A stretch of DNA of 64,000 nt, taken from contig JABTUN010000003.1 of assembly GCA_015075365.1 (NCBI GenBank), forward strand, positions 975,060 through 1,039,059. Direction: 5' to 3'. A program made the translations under genes and the position numbers. Below the pieces are notes generated by a model that did no database searches, was not told the origin of the DNA, and saw only the letters and a program-made list of their open reading frames with translations. Below, in pieces: positions 40,751-49,517 of this stretch (position 1 is its first letter; every line of letters begins with the position of its first letter). Source of the DNA: Verrucomicrobiaceae bacterium (GTDB lineage Bacteria; Verrucomicrobiota; Verrucomicrobiia; Verrucomicrobiales; Verrucomicrobiaceae).

Positions 40751-41974
40751 ATGGCCCTCATCGTGCAGAAATACGGCGGCACCTCCGTCGGCAACCCAGA
40801 ACGCATCCGCAACTGCGCCCGCCGCATTTTGGAGACGCAACGCGCAGGCAACCAGGTCGTCGCCGTCGTCTCCGCCATGTCCGGCGTGACCGACGGCCTC
40901 ATCAAGCTGGCCAAGGAAGTCTCCCCGGAGCGCGAGCCTGTCGAGCGTGAGATGGACGTGCTCCTCGCCACCGGCGAGCAGACCACCATCGCCCTCACCG
41001 CGATGGCCATCAACGCCCTCGGTGGCAAGGCCGTGTCCCTCACCGGCGCGCAGGCCGGCATTTCGACTGACCGCGTGCACACGAAGGCCCGCATCGTCAA
41101 CATCACGCCCGACGCGGTGAAGAAGATGCTCGATGAGGGCAACATCGTCATGCTCGCCGGCTTCCAGGGCGAGACCGCGAGTGGCGAAATCACCACGCTG
41201 GGCCGCGGCGGCAGCGATTTGACCGCCATCGCCATGGCCGCGGCCATCAAGGCCGACCTTTGCCAGATCTACACCGATGTGGATGGCGTGTACACCTGCG
41301 ACCCGCGCGTCGTGAAGACCGCGAAGAAGATCGAGGAGATCAGCTACGAGGAGATGCTCGAGATGGCCTCCTCCGGCTCGAAGGTGATGCAAAGCCGCTC
41401 CGTCGAGTTCGCGAACAAATTTGGTGTGCGCTTTGAAGTGCGCAACAGCATGAACAACAACCCTGGAACCATCGTGAAAGAAGAAACCCCCGGCATGGAG
41501 TCCGTCGTCGTCCGCGGCGTGTCCCTCGAGCGCAATCAGGCCAAGGTCACCATCGACGACGTCGCCGACCGCCCCGGCATCAGCGCCGCCATCTTCGGTG
41601 CCATCTCGCAGGCGAACATCACCATCGACATGATCGTGCAGAACGTCAGCTTTGACGGCATCACGGACATCTCTTTCACCCTCAGCGCCGCTGATCTGCC
41701 CAAGGCCGAGGCCGCCCTGAAGGCCGTGATCCCGAATCTCGGCGACAAAGCCACCCTGCGCACGCAGAGCGGCATCGCCAAGGTCAGCGTCGTCGGCATC
41801 GGCATGCGCAGCCACAGCGGTGTGGCCGCCAAGATGTTCAAGGCCCTCGCCGACGCCTCCATCAACATCCAGATGATCTCCACCAGCGAGATCAAGACCG
41901 CCGTCATCGTCCAGGAGACCGAGGTGGAGAACGCCGCCCGCGTTGTCCACACCGCCTTCGGACTGGATGCCTGA
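40751..41974 (+). CDS. lysC: Aspartate kinase
   Basis: Aspartate kinase phosphorylates aspartate at the head of the lysine, threonine and methionine pathway. Starting at the ATG at 40751 gives 407 residues: KYGGTSVGNPERI is the substrate-binding start, ATGEQTTIAL and TTLGRGGSDLTAIA are kinase motifs, and two C-terminal ACT domains (VTIDDVADRPGISAAIFG and VSVVGIGMRSHSGVAAKMF) give feedback control. The preceding open frame carries no family similarity. A terminator follows. The downstream gene lysA is elsewhere in the window, at 53.5 kb. Confidence 0.97.
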   Translation: MALIVQKYGGTSVGNPERIRNCARRILETQRAGNQVVAVVSAMSGVTDGLIKLAKEVSPEREPVEREMDVLLATGEQTTIALTAMAINALGGKAVSLTGAQAGISTDRVHTKARIVNITPDAVKKMLDEGNIVMLAGFQGETASGEITTLGRGGSDLTAIAMAAAIKADLCQIYTDVDGVYTCDPRVVKTAKKIEEISYEEMLEMASSGSKVMQSRSVEFANKFGVRFEVRNSMNNNPGTIVKEETPGMESVVVRGVSLERNQAKVTIDDVADRPGISAAIFGAISQANITIDMIVQNVSFDGITDISFTLSAADLPKAEAALKAVIPNLGDKATLRTQSGIAKVSVVGIGMRSHSGVAAKMFKALADASINIQMISTSEIKTAVIVQETEVENAARVVHTAFGLDA

Positions 41975-42004
41975 TCGGCCCTGCGCCGCGCCCGCTTCCC
42001 GCCC

Positions 42005-42031
42005 CCCGCTGCCCATTGGACAGCGGGTTTT
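42005..42031 (+). terminator. Rho-independent terminator
   Basis: A 7-bp stem (CCCGCTG at 42005-42011, CAGCGGG at 42021-42027) with a nine-base loop is followed by TTTTCC. It lies 30 bp after the lysC stop. Confidence 0.82.
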
Positions 42032-42055
42032 CCTTGTGCTACACGCGCCCTCCCC

Positions 42056-43792
42056 ATGAAACCCGCCAACCCTCTCCGTTCCCTCGCTTTCCTGGCCGCG
42101 CTGGCCCCCGTGGCCGCGTTCTCCGCTGACAAAGTGGACTTCATGAAACAGGTGAAGCCCCTGCTCGAAGGTGCCTGCACCCACTGCCACGGCGCGAAGG
42201 AGGACAAGGGCGACTTCCGCATGCACACGCTGGAAGACATGAAAAAGGGCAACGAAAACGGCCCCGGTCTCACGCCCGGCGATCCCAGCAAAAGCGCCAT
42301 CTACACCACCCTCATCCTCGACGCCGAGGACGACATGGTGATGCCTCCCAAGAAGGAAGGCCTGCTCGAAAAGAGCCAGATCGCCATCATCAAGACCTGG
42401 ATCGAGCAAGGCGCCGAATGGCCCGCCGACGTGACGCTGGAGCAGACGCCGCGCATCACCTTCCAGAAGCACATCCAGCCCCTTTTGGAAGAAAACTGCC
42501 TCTCCTGCCACAACCCGGACAAGGCCAAGGGCGACTGGATTGCCTCCACGAAGAAGGAAGCCTTCGAGAGCGGCGAAAACGCCCCGAACATCGTTCCTTT
42601 CGACACCGCCAAGAGCGCCATCTACACGCTCACCACGCTGGAGGCCGATGACGACGACCTCATGCCCCCGAAGAAGAGCGGCGGCCCGCTGCCCAAGGAG
42701 CAGATCACCTTCCTCAAGCTCTGGATCGAGCAGGGCGCCCCCTGGCCCGATGACGCCAAGCTGACCGCGAAGGAGAAAAAAGGCCCCGCCACGAACAATC
42801 CGGACAACCTGGAACTCGTGAAGAAGATTCACGCCTTCATCGTGCAGACCTCCAAGGAGAAGAAAGAGGCCGACATGAAGCCTTACGAGTCCAAGGTCCC
42901 CAAAACCGGGGCCCCCTATAGCATGGTCGTCATCAAGAGCGGCGAGTTCATGATGGGCAGCCCGGATTCCGAGGCGAACCGCGCCGACGACGAGGGCCCG
43001 CTCACCAAAAAGAAGATCAAACCCTTCTGGATGGGCAAATACGAGGTCAGTTGGGATGAATACGAGCCCTTCCAGCTCACCAACATCGGCCGCAACAAGG
43101 ACGGCAGCCGTCAGGTCTGGTCCCCCACCGACAAGCCGGAGGACCTCATCTCCCAGCCCACCCCGCCCTACCAGCCGATGGACTTCGGCATGGGCCGCGA
43201 CAAATACCCGGCCATCTGCATGACCCACCACGCGGCGAACAAGTACTGCCAGTGGCTCAGCGCCCAGACCGGCCACTTCTACCGCCTGCCCACCGAGGCC
43301 GAGTGGGAATATGCCGCCCGTGCAGGCACCACCACCGCCTGGTTCTTCGGCAACGACGCGAAGGACCTCAAAGACTACGCCTGGTTCTTCGAGAACGCCC
43401 CGAACTTCCAATACGCCAAGATCGGCCTCAAGAAGCCGAACCCCTGGGGCCTTCACGACATCTACGGCAACGTCTGCGAATGGACGCTCGACCAGTATGC
43501 CGAGGACTCCTTCTCCAAGCTCGGTGACAACGGCAACATCTGGAACAAATCCACCACGCCCTACCCGCACGTGGCCCGCGGCGGTCACTACGATGATGAT
43601 CCCGAGCTCTGCCGCAGCGCCGCCCGCCGCGCCTCGAATCCTGATTGGAAACAGCAGGACCCGCAGCTCCCGAAGAGCATCTGGTACCTGACCGACGCCA
43701 CCTGGCTCGGCTTCCGCATCGTCCGCCCGCTCGAAATCCCCACCGTTGAAGAGATGTTCGCCGCCTGGAACAACGGCGTGTCGAAGGAATAG
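42056..43792 (+). CDS. Double cytochrome-c / SUMF1 fusion protein
   Basis: The 578-residue exported protein (signal peptide ending near FSADK) has two PSC1-type cytochrome-c domains with heme motifs CTHCH (Cys41-His45) and CLSCH (Cys148-His152), each followed by a MPPKK segment. From about residue 290 a SUMF1-like (formylglycine-generating/C-type lectin) domain follows, containing RLPTEAEWEYAARAGTTTAWF and GNVCEWTLDQYAED. The catalytic Cys pair of true formylglycine-generating enzymes is not obvious, so the domain may bind rather than oxidise. Fusions of this type occur in Planctomycetes and Verrucomicrobia. It is monocistronic. Confidence 0.9.
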   Translation: MKPANPLRSLAFLAALAPVAAFSADKVDFMKQVKPLLEGACTHCHGAKEDKGDFRMHTLEDMKKGNENGPGLTPGDPSKSAIYTTLILDAEDDMVMPPKKEGLLEKSQIAIIKTWIEQGAEWPADVTLEQTPRITFQKHIQPLLEENCLSCHNPDKAKGDWIASTKKEAFESGENAPNIVPFDTAKSAIYTLTTLEADDDDLMPPKKSGGPLPKEQITFLKLWIEQGAPWPDDAKLTAKEKKGPATNNPDNLELVKKIHAFIVQTSKEKKEADMKPYESKVPKTGAPYSMVVIKSGEFMMGSPDSEANRADDEGPLTKKKIKPFWMGKYEVSWDEYEPFQLTNIGRNKDGSRQVWSPTDKPEDLISQPTPPYQPMDFGMGRDKYPAICMTHHAANKYCQWLSAQTGHFYRLPTEAEWEYAARAGTTTAWFFGNDAKDLKDYAWFFENAPNFQYAKIGLKKPNPWGLHDIYGNVCEWTLDQYAEDSFSKLGDNGNIWNKSTTPYPHVARGGHYDDDPELCRSAARRASNPDWKQQDPQLPKSIWYLTDATWLGFRIVRPLEIPTVEEMFAAWNNGVSKE

Positions 43793-43795
43793 CCC

Positions 43796-43881
43796 GTTTC
43801 GTTTCTTGTTTCAGGTGAAGAGATCAGTCCTCGCGGTTTGAGGCCTTGGAACGTGAAACTTGAAACTTGGAACATGAAACG
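43796..43881. repeat. GTTTCA-type intergenic repeat
   Basis: CGTTTCGTTTCTTGTTTCAGG is followed, after about 40 bp, by GAACGTGAAACTTGAAACTT and GGAACATGAAACG. The two halves are imperfectly inverted and relate to the elements at 11714-11760 and 23436-23470. Confidence 0.65.
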
Positions 43882-43895
43882 TCCGCCCTCCCCCG

Positions 43896-44240
43896 ATGAA
43901 CTGGACGCTCGTCAAAACCATCGGCCTGCTCACCGCGTCGAATGTCTTCATGACCTTCGCCTGGTACGCGCACTTGAAGGACTTGAAGGCGAAGCCCTGG
44001 TTCATCGCCGCGCTCGCCAGTTGGGGCATCGCCTTCTTTGAGTACCTCCTTCAGGTGCCCGCCAACCGCATCGGCAGCAGCCAGCTCAGCCTTCCGCAGC
44101 TCAAGATCATCCAGGAGGTCATCACGCTCAGCGTGTTCGTGCCCTTCGCCATCTTCTACATGCGCCAGCCCCTCCGCCTCGACCACCTGTTGGCCGCCAT
44201 CTGCCTCTGCGGTGCCGTCTATTTCGTCTTCCGCAAGTAG
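43896..44240 (+). CDS. DUF486 / DMT-like small membrane protein
   Basis: This 114-residue protein has four hydrophobic helices (WTLVKTIGLLTASNVFMTFA, PWFIAALASWGIAFFEYLL, VITLSVFVPFAIFYM, HLLAAICLCGAVYFVFR) and the DUF486 core WGIAFFEYLLQVPANRIG. The DMT-related family may form dimers in the inner membrane; the substrate is unknown. It stands alone between repeat sequences. Confidence 0.9.
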   Translation: MNWTLVKTIGLLTASNVFMTFAWYAHLKDLKAKPWFIAALASWGIAFFEYLLQVPANRIGSSQLSLPQLKIIQEVITLSVFVPFAIFYMRQPLRLDHLLAAICLCGAVYFVFRK

Positions 44241-45213
44241 CAGCTCCCGCCCCACCAGTCCGGACGAGGCCGGATGCAGAAGATCCCCCAGGATCCTCAT
44301 GCGTGTGGCACCACGGCTTTGGGAGCGCCGCCGTCAAAGCCCGGCTGCAGCGCCTGCGCGATCCATTGGGCATCAGCGCCGCAACCGCAAACCGGGAACC
44401 GAGAACAGGCTGCCGAAGTGCCCCTGCTGCCAGCAACTCATGGTCATCCTCATCCACCTGCTGCCCGGGTGGAAACGCGGCTAATTGTGGCAGCCGATGC
44501 AGAGCCGCGCCCGGCCCGAACAACCCCAAGGAGCCACAAGAGCATGAACCAGCCACCGCATCAGCGCCCCCATCTTCAAGCGGAGGGAAGTCCACGCCTT
44601 CGACGGATACCAAAGACCCGAACGGACCCGCCACGCCGCCAAAATAGCCCCTCAAAGCCCCGACAAGCCCCGCCCAGACACCGAGAATCAAGGCTCAAAA
44701 GGAAATCGAGGCACACGCGCCAAACACAAAGCGCATAACGAAAGCCTCAGAGCGAAAGCCGGGGTTTTCCTGCTGCGCAGGCCCTGCTGTTTGGCTTTGC
44801 CAGAGTGGTACCGCTCACGCGGCAAGGCAGTGTTCAGCCAGAGGGGCATTGGCTGGCTCGTTCTCCATCCCCAGTGTCTTTCGACCCTGGGGATATATCC
44901 CTCGAGGCTTTCATCCTCCGTCTGCACCAACTTCCCGGAAGAACCGTTTCGGCTGCCCCGCAGTCCGGCTCCCACCGCGGCATGCGTCAGGCCGGTCTTG
45001 TCGCTGTCAGGCACCCGGTCATTGAGCATGGCTTGCTGCCGCTCCTGGGCGGCTTTTTTCACCGATGCCCGCCCGCCAGTGGCCCGCGCCGCCTCGTGGC
45101 CGGCATTGCTCGGCTCTTGACGGGCTCATCTCATCATGAGAAAGCAGCATTGTGCGCGTGTCGGCCCCTGTCTGGAACCCGCCATCCATTCCCCCTTTCA
45201 ACCCCAAACCACC
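44241..45213. other. Long intergenic region with IS91 relic and hairpins
   Basis: Nearly 1 kb carries no intact gene. The left part holds the IS91-type transposase remnant, the centre is AC-rich unique sequence, and 44760-44940 contains hairpins related to the element at 19118-19335 (CCCCAGT...CCCTGGGG followed by GAGGCTTTCATCC). The last ~100 bp must hold the hpf promoter. Confidence 0.5.
44300..44484 (+). pseudogene. C-terminal remnant of an IS91-type transposase
   Basis: In one frame the sequence reads VWHHGFGSAAVKARLQRL then RDPLGI; after a +1 change of frame it reads LPKCPCCQQLMVILIHLLPG before a stop. This order (an R/V-x-HxGF helix followed by a CPxC zinc-ribbon tail) is the C-terminal end of IS91-family Y2 transposases in environmental bacteria. 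The catalytic part is absent and the two halves are out of frame, so this is a decayed fragment. Confidence is limited by its short length. Confidence 0.45.
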
Positions 45214-45810
45214 ATGCAAGTACACAACGTCAACCTCCCCATCATCGTCACCGGCCGCCATATTGAGATCACCGAGGCCATCCGTGACTACGCGCACAAG
45301 AAGATCGAGAGCCTGCACCTCGATTATCCCCGCATCATCGAGGCGAAGGTCGTGCTCGATGTGCAGGGCCACCACCGCCAGATCGCCGAAATCATCCTCT
45401 TCTGCGCCAACCACATCGTCATCGAGGTGAAATCCACCACCGAGGACATCTACGCCTCCATCGACGAGAGCATCGCAAAGATCGCCCGCCGCATGCGGAA
45501 GTACAAGACCCGCCTGCTCAAGAGCCACCGGCCGCGCAAGGACGGCTCCATCCGCCACATCCAGGAGCACGTCTTCCACGAGGAGGTCGTCCACCGCGAG
45601 GAGGAGCATGTGCAGCCCTCGTATGTCCACGAGGAGTCTTACAAGATCCGCCCGCTCTACCCGGACGAGGCGATCATCGACCTCGAGATCAGCCAGCGTC
45701 CCTTCGTGGTTTTCCACGACCAGCAGAACCACCAGCTTGCGATCCTCTTCCGCCGCAAAGATGGCGACTACGGCCTGATCCATCCGGTGGACAAGAACGG
45801 CAGCAAGTGA
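45214..45810 (+). CDS. hpf: Ribosome hibernation-promoting factor
   Basis: Long-form HPF (198 residues from the ATG at 45214) dimerises 70S ribosomes in stationary phase. The N-terminal S30AE domain has IIVTGRHIEITEAIRDYAHK and DIYASIDESIAKIARRMRKY. The C-terminal domain (PLYPDEAIIDLEISQRPFVVF, DGDYGLIHPVDKNG) is the dimerisation element of long HPF. A basic and Glu-rich linker separates them. A terminator follows. Confidence 0.96.
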   Translation: MQVHNVNLPIIVTGRHIEITEAIRDYAHKKIESLHLDYPRIIEAKVVLDVQGHHRQIAEIILFCANHIVIEVKSTTEDIYASIDESIAKIARRMRKYKTRLLKSHRPRKDGSIRHIQEHVFHEEVVHREEEHVQPSYVHEESYKIRPLYPDEAIIDLEISQRPFVVFHDQQNHQLAILFRRKDGDYGLIHPVDKNGSK

Positions 45811-45838
45811 CCGCGTGGCGCTGCCATGAAGCCTCCCG

Positions 45839-45865
45839 GCCCGCCCCTGACCAGGGCGGGCTTTT
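45839..45865 (+). terminator. Rho-independent terminator
   Basis: The perfect 8-bp stem GCCCGCCC (45839-45846) with GGGCGGGC (45854-45861) is followed by TTTT. It is 28 bp after the hpf stop. Confidence 0.85.
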
Positions 45866-45970
45866 GCTGTGCATCCCCGGCACACCCAGGCTGGATTTGA
45901 ACATCCGGGGAATCGTGCGTTCTCATCCAGCCTGCCATCCCGTGTTCCAAGTCCACGGCAGTTTTGTCCT

Positions 45971-47383
45971 ATGAAATCACCACAAGTCTGGAAAACCGGC
46001 CTGAGGATGGCCGCATGCATCGGGTGGCTGGGATGCGTGCAACTGGCGGCAGGACAGGCGGTGCCGGAGACGGTTTTCTTTGATGTGCCGCAGAACCTGG
46101 CGGTAAATCCCAACCCCGCGCCCACCGCCCAGCTCAGCGCTGTGCCGGGCTATCCTGCGGATGCAGGCCGGCTCACGCTGATCGCGCTGCTGTATCATCC
46201 TGATCCAGGGATGCATGGCCCCGGCCCCTATCCTGTCGTCGTGGTGCTGCATGGTTCTGGCGGCATGTGGTCGAATGACACCATCGCCAGCGGCGCCAAG
46301 ACCCCGCTGCGGCGCTGGGGAGAGCGGCTGGCGGAGCGCGGTTTCCTCTGCCTGATGCCGGACAGCTTCAATCCGCGCGGCATTCCCGGCAATTTCTCCA
46401 ACCGCCGCCCGCACCATGACAGCGCCATTGATGATGCCGTGTGCTCGCCCAACTACGAGCGCCCGAAGGATGTGGTGGCGGCGCTGGCGTATCTGCAAAC
46501 GCGGACGGATGCCGATCAGCAGCACATCGGCCTGCTGGGCTTCTCCCACGGCTCCCAGACCGGTCTGAACGCCATTCTGGACCCGTCGGTGGACCTTGGG
46601 AACTACACGGTGGATTACATCAACGATCAAGCTGACACGGTGAAGCTGGCCGTGCCGGCACCGGTGCGCGTGCCTGCGGCGCTGCCCTTTCCGCGCGTGG
46701 GCATCTTCTACTACCCCGGCTGCGCGCACTTCGCCTACCATGGCTCCCCTGGCAGCACGGCCGCCGGCCGCTACATGCCGGACCGCCGCGCGCAGGTGGT
46801 GATGTTCCATGGCACGAATGACTCGCTGCTCGGTGTGGCCGATCCCAACGCGTCGCCCAAGACAGGAAGCCTGTTTCCGATCAAGTTCACGCTCGCCTCC
46901 GCCGCCCAGGCGACGGCCCAGGGCATCGCGAATCCCTTCGTGCAGCATCACATCTTCGACCTGGCGGGCCATTCCTTTGACGAGACGACCATCGAGCCGC
47001 AGGGGAACTGGAACACGCCGCAGGAAAGCGCGGATGAGAAGGCGAACCGGCTGGCGCGGGACGAAACGCTGAAGTGGCTGGAGTTCCGCCTGCGCCGCCA
47101 CGAGTTGACGCCCGCGCCTGATCCGAATGTCCCGGGAGCGCTCCTCGTTTCGTGGAGCGGCCGGGAGCAGTTGCGCTACCGTCACCAGACCAGCGTGAAC
47201 CTGACCAACTGGACCCAGCAAGGCGACGACATCATCGGCCAGGGCGCGCTGATCAGCCTTCCCGTGGTGCTGCCGCCTGAAAAACGCAGCTTTCACCAGC
47301 TCCTCATCGATCCAGTGCCCGCGCCCGCCTCCGATCTGCTCTACGAGTCGTTTTTTCTGGAGTACGGCGACTTCAGCCTCTGA
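45971..47383 (+). CDS. Secreted dienelactone-hydrolase-like protein
   Basis: The product (470 residues, ATG at 45971, signal peptide ending near AAGQA) is an alpha/beta hydrolase with oxyanion HGSGG (about 94-98), nucleophile GFSHGS (Ser192), and later a His in LAGHSFDETT. A C-terminal extension (from about residue 370) with repeats of FN3-like character (TSVNLTNWTQQGDDIIGQGA) may bind substrate; its end (FFLEYGDFSL) is intact. The substrate is unknown. It lies between hpf and aroE with no operon partners. Confidence 0.8.
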   Translation: MKSPQVWKTGLRMAACIGWLGCVQLAAGQAVPETVFFDVPQNLAVNPNPAPTAQLSAVPGYPADAGRLTLIALLYHPDPGMHGPGPYPVVVVLHGSGGMWSNDTIASGAKTPLRRWGERLAERGFLCLMPDSFNPRGIPGNFSNRRPHHDSAIDDAVCSPNYERPKDVVAALAYLQTRTDADQQHIGLLGFSHGSQTGLNAILDPSVDLGNYTVDYINDQADTVKLAVPAPVRVPAALPFPRVGIFYYPGCAHFAYHGSPGSTAAGRYMPDRRAQVVMFHGTNDSLLGVADPNASPKTGSLFPIKFTLASAAQATAQGIANPFVQHHIFDLAGHSFDETTIEPQGNWNTPQESADEKANRLARDETLKWLEFRLRRHELTPAPDPNVPGALLVSWSGREQLRYRHQTSVNLTNWTQQGDDIIGQGALISLPVVLPPEKRSFHQLLIDPVPAPASDLLYESFFLEYGDFSL

Positions 47384-47466
47384 GCGCGCGCATGGGGTCC
47401 TCCTGCGAGTTCACGGCGTCACACAGCATTTTTTGACAGGGGTGTCTTCCTTGGCATGTCTGCGCC

Positions 47467-48387
47467 GTGGGCGACTTTTTGAGCTTTGACGAACTGATGA
47501 ACTGGGATGCGGTGGCAGGGCGGTTCACGCCTCCGGCACGGCTGGCAGTCATCGGCGATCCCATTGCCCATTCCCGCAGCCCGCAGATGCACAATCCGGC
47601 GCTTCGTGCCCGGGGCATCGACGCGCAATACATCCGCGTCCAGGTGCCCGTGGGACAGGTCAGCCAGGCATTCCGGCAGTTTGCGCGCCGGGGTTTCCTC
47701 GGCGTGAACATCACCATCCCGCACAAGTTTGAGGCGCTGGACGCCGTGGACGTGCTCGACCCGCTCGCGCGCCAGCTCGGGGCCGTGAACACCCTGGCGA
47801 TCCGGGATGGCAGGCTGCACGGCCACAACAGCGACGGCCCGGGCTTCCTACGCAGCGTCCGGGAGGCGTTTGGGATGGAGGTGAAGGACCTCCGTGTGCT
47901 TGTGCTGGGGGCCGGTGGCGGTGCCGGACGTGCTGTGGCAGTGCAGTGCGCCCTGGAAGGCTGCCCGCGGCTGGTTCTGGCCAATCGCACGGTGTCCAAG
48001 GCCGAGGCGCTGGCGGCGGAGGTGGCCGGGCTTTCCCCGCAAACCACGGTGGTACTGATCCCATGGCAGGATGCGGCGGTGGCAGCGGAGCTTTCGGAAA
48101 TCGATCTCATCGTGAACGCCACCTCGCTCGGCATGAAGGACGAGGACGCCCGTTTGCTGCCCGCAGGTGTTCTGGAGGGCCGCCATCTCGTTTTCGACAT
48201 GGTGTACCGGGCTGGTGGCACCACACCGCTGCTGGCTGATGCCAAGGCGGCCGGGGCCAGGAGCGTGGACGGGCTCACCCTGCTGCTGCACCAAGGGGCC
48301 ATTTCCTTCGAGCACTGGTTTGGCGGCAGGGCTCCTATCGAGGAGATGCGCCAAGGCTTGCACAACGCGGTGAAGTCAGGACAATGA
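47467..48387 (+). CDS. aroE: Shikimate dehydrogenase
   Basis: AroE reduces 3-dehydroshikimate in the aromatic amino-acid pathway. The 306-residue protein has VIGDPIAHSRSPQMHN (shikimate-binding SxS), NITIPHK (catalytic Lys87), GHNSDGPGF, and the NADP motif VLGAGGGAGRAVAVQ. The start is a GTG at 47467; an ATG at 47497 would remove ten residues before the first conserved block. The 93-residue gene follows 7 bp after the stop. Confidence 0.95.
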   Translation: MGDFLSFDELMNWDAVAGRFTPPARLAVIGDPIAHSRSPQMHNPALRARGIDAQYIRVQVPVGQVSQAFRQFARRGFLGVNITIPHKFEALDAVDVLDPLARQLGAVNTLAIRDGRLHGHNSDGPGFLRSVREAFGMEVKDLRVLVLGAGGGAGRAVAVQCALEGCPRLVLANRTVSKAEALAAEVAGLSPQTTVVLIPWQDAAVAAELSEIDLIVNATSLGMKDEDARLLPAGVLEGRHLVFDMVYRAGGTTPLLADAKAAGARSVDGLTLLLHQGAISFEHWFGGRAPIEEMRQGLHNAVKSGQ

Positions 48388-48394
48388 ACCCCAC

Positions 48395-48676
48395 ATGCTG
48401 AAAGCGAACCAGCATTTCATCCTCAAGTTCTTCGGGCCGCCCGTGCTCGCGGGCATTTCCTCCTACGCGGTGCGCTCGCTGGAACTGTGGTTTGAGATGA
48501 GCACCAGCCTCCTGCTCATCGTGATGCTCGTCACGTTCATCGTGATGTTTGTCCTGGCGCGGTGGGCCATCCGCGTCTTCGTGCCGGTCAGTTGTCCCTA
48601 CTGCCAGGGCCGTGCCCAGGAGATGGATGGACGCGGCGGGCGCTTCATGTGCCTGGTTTGCGGTCGCGACCACTAG
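48395..48676 (+). CDS. Small membrane protein with zinc-ribbon-like tail
   Basis: The 93-residue protein has two hydrophobic segments (residues 7-28 and 38-62) and a short C-terminal CPYCQGRA...FMCLVCG zinc-ribbon-like tail with four Cys. It begins 7 bp after aroE and its end overlaps the convergent patatin gene by 32 bp. No family is recognised. Confidence 0.65.
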   Translation: MLKANQHFILKFFGPPVLAGISSYAVRSLELWFEMSTSLLLIVMLVTFIVMFVLARWAIRVFVPVSCPYCQGRAQEMDGRGGRFMCLVCGRDH

Positions 48677-49517
48677 ATTCCAAGCTGGTAAGGAATGCCT
48701 GTGCGGCGGCTTCTCCGGCGGCGTAGCAGCGTTCACGGCTGGCGCGGCTCCAGAGGGACGGCGCGGCCACGGTGGTGGTCGTGACGAGCAGTTCCTTGCC
48801 GTGCAGACGCGCGAGGCGCTGGCGGTCGGCCAGCCATTGATTGCCGGTGGCGTGATGCGCGCGGGCGAGGGCGCGGATCATGCGCAGCGGCAGCGGCCAC
48901 GGCTCGCGCCCGCGCGAAGGGTGCTGGATGCGGTGGATGAGGATGACATCGACATCAGGATCCGTGAACCAGGGGTCCACCGGCGCCTCATGAACCACGC
49001 CACCGTCCACCACCGCGCGTCCCTGCCAGATCATCTCCGAAAACACCAACGGCACGGCACAACTGGCGGTGATCGCGAGCGCCAGCGGCCCTTCGCACGC
49101 AAAGACGGCCTCGCCCGAGCGCAAATCCGTGAGGGCAATGAGCAGTCGCGGGTCACACAGTTCCTGGATGTCCCGCCTGCCGAGGAGGGTCTCCAGATAG
49201 GACACCGCCCCGCGCGCATCAAAGAATCCCGGCTGCCGGCGGGTGAGGATGTCACACAACTGCCGCCACACCCAGGGGGTGTCCTTCAAAAACGACAGCG
49301 GCAACGGCGCCCCGAGCACGGCGGCGCGAATCTCCTCCAGGCCGAGCCCGGCCGCATGCATGCCCGCGGCGATGGCACCGGCCGAGGAGCCGCCCAGCGC
49401 CACTGGACGCAGCCCGCCCCGTGTCAGCGCCGCCAGGAAGCCTGCGTGCGTGGCATAGCCCATGAACGACGCGCCCAGCGACACGGCGACACGTTTGCCG
49501 GCCAGTGGCAGGCTCAT
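48645..49517 (-). CDS. Patatin-like phospholipase
   Basis: This lipid acyl hydrolase has 290 residues from the ATG at 49517 and belongs to the RssA/patatin type. The oxyanion GASFMG, nucleophile GGSSAG (Ser45) and DGGVVHEAP acid motif are all present. No signal peptide is visible, so it acts inside or at the membrane. The start overlaps the flippase-like gene's stop by ATGA, placing it in the SDR-ACP-flippase operon, which suggests a role in membrane-lipid remodelling. Confidence 0.9.
   Translation of the reverse strand: MSLPLAGKRVAVSLGASFMGYATHAGFLAALTRGGLRPVALGGSSAGAIAAGMHAAGLGLEEIRAAVLGAPLPLSFLKDTPWVWRQLCDILTRRQPGFFDARGAVSYLETLLGRRDIQELCDPRLLIALTDLRSGEAVFACEGPLALAITASCAVPLVFSEMIWQGRAVVDGGVVHEAPVDPWFTDPDVDVILIHRIQHPSRGREPWPLPLRMIRALARAHHATGNQWLADRQRLARLHGKELLVTTTTVAAPSLWSRASRERCYAAGEAAAQAFLTSLESSGRDRKPGT

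Noticed and set aside
39290..43588. A 1432-codon open frame on the minus strand over DUF1501, lysC and the cytochrome/SUMF1 gene
   Set aside because: It is a Val/Gly/Ala/His-rich shadow of well-supported plus-strand genes and has no recognisable domain.
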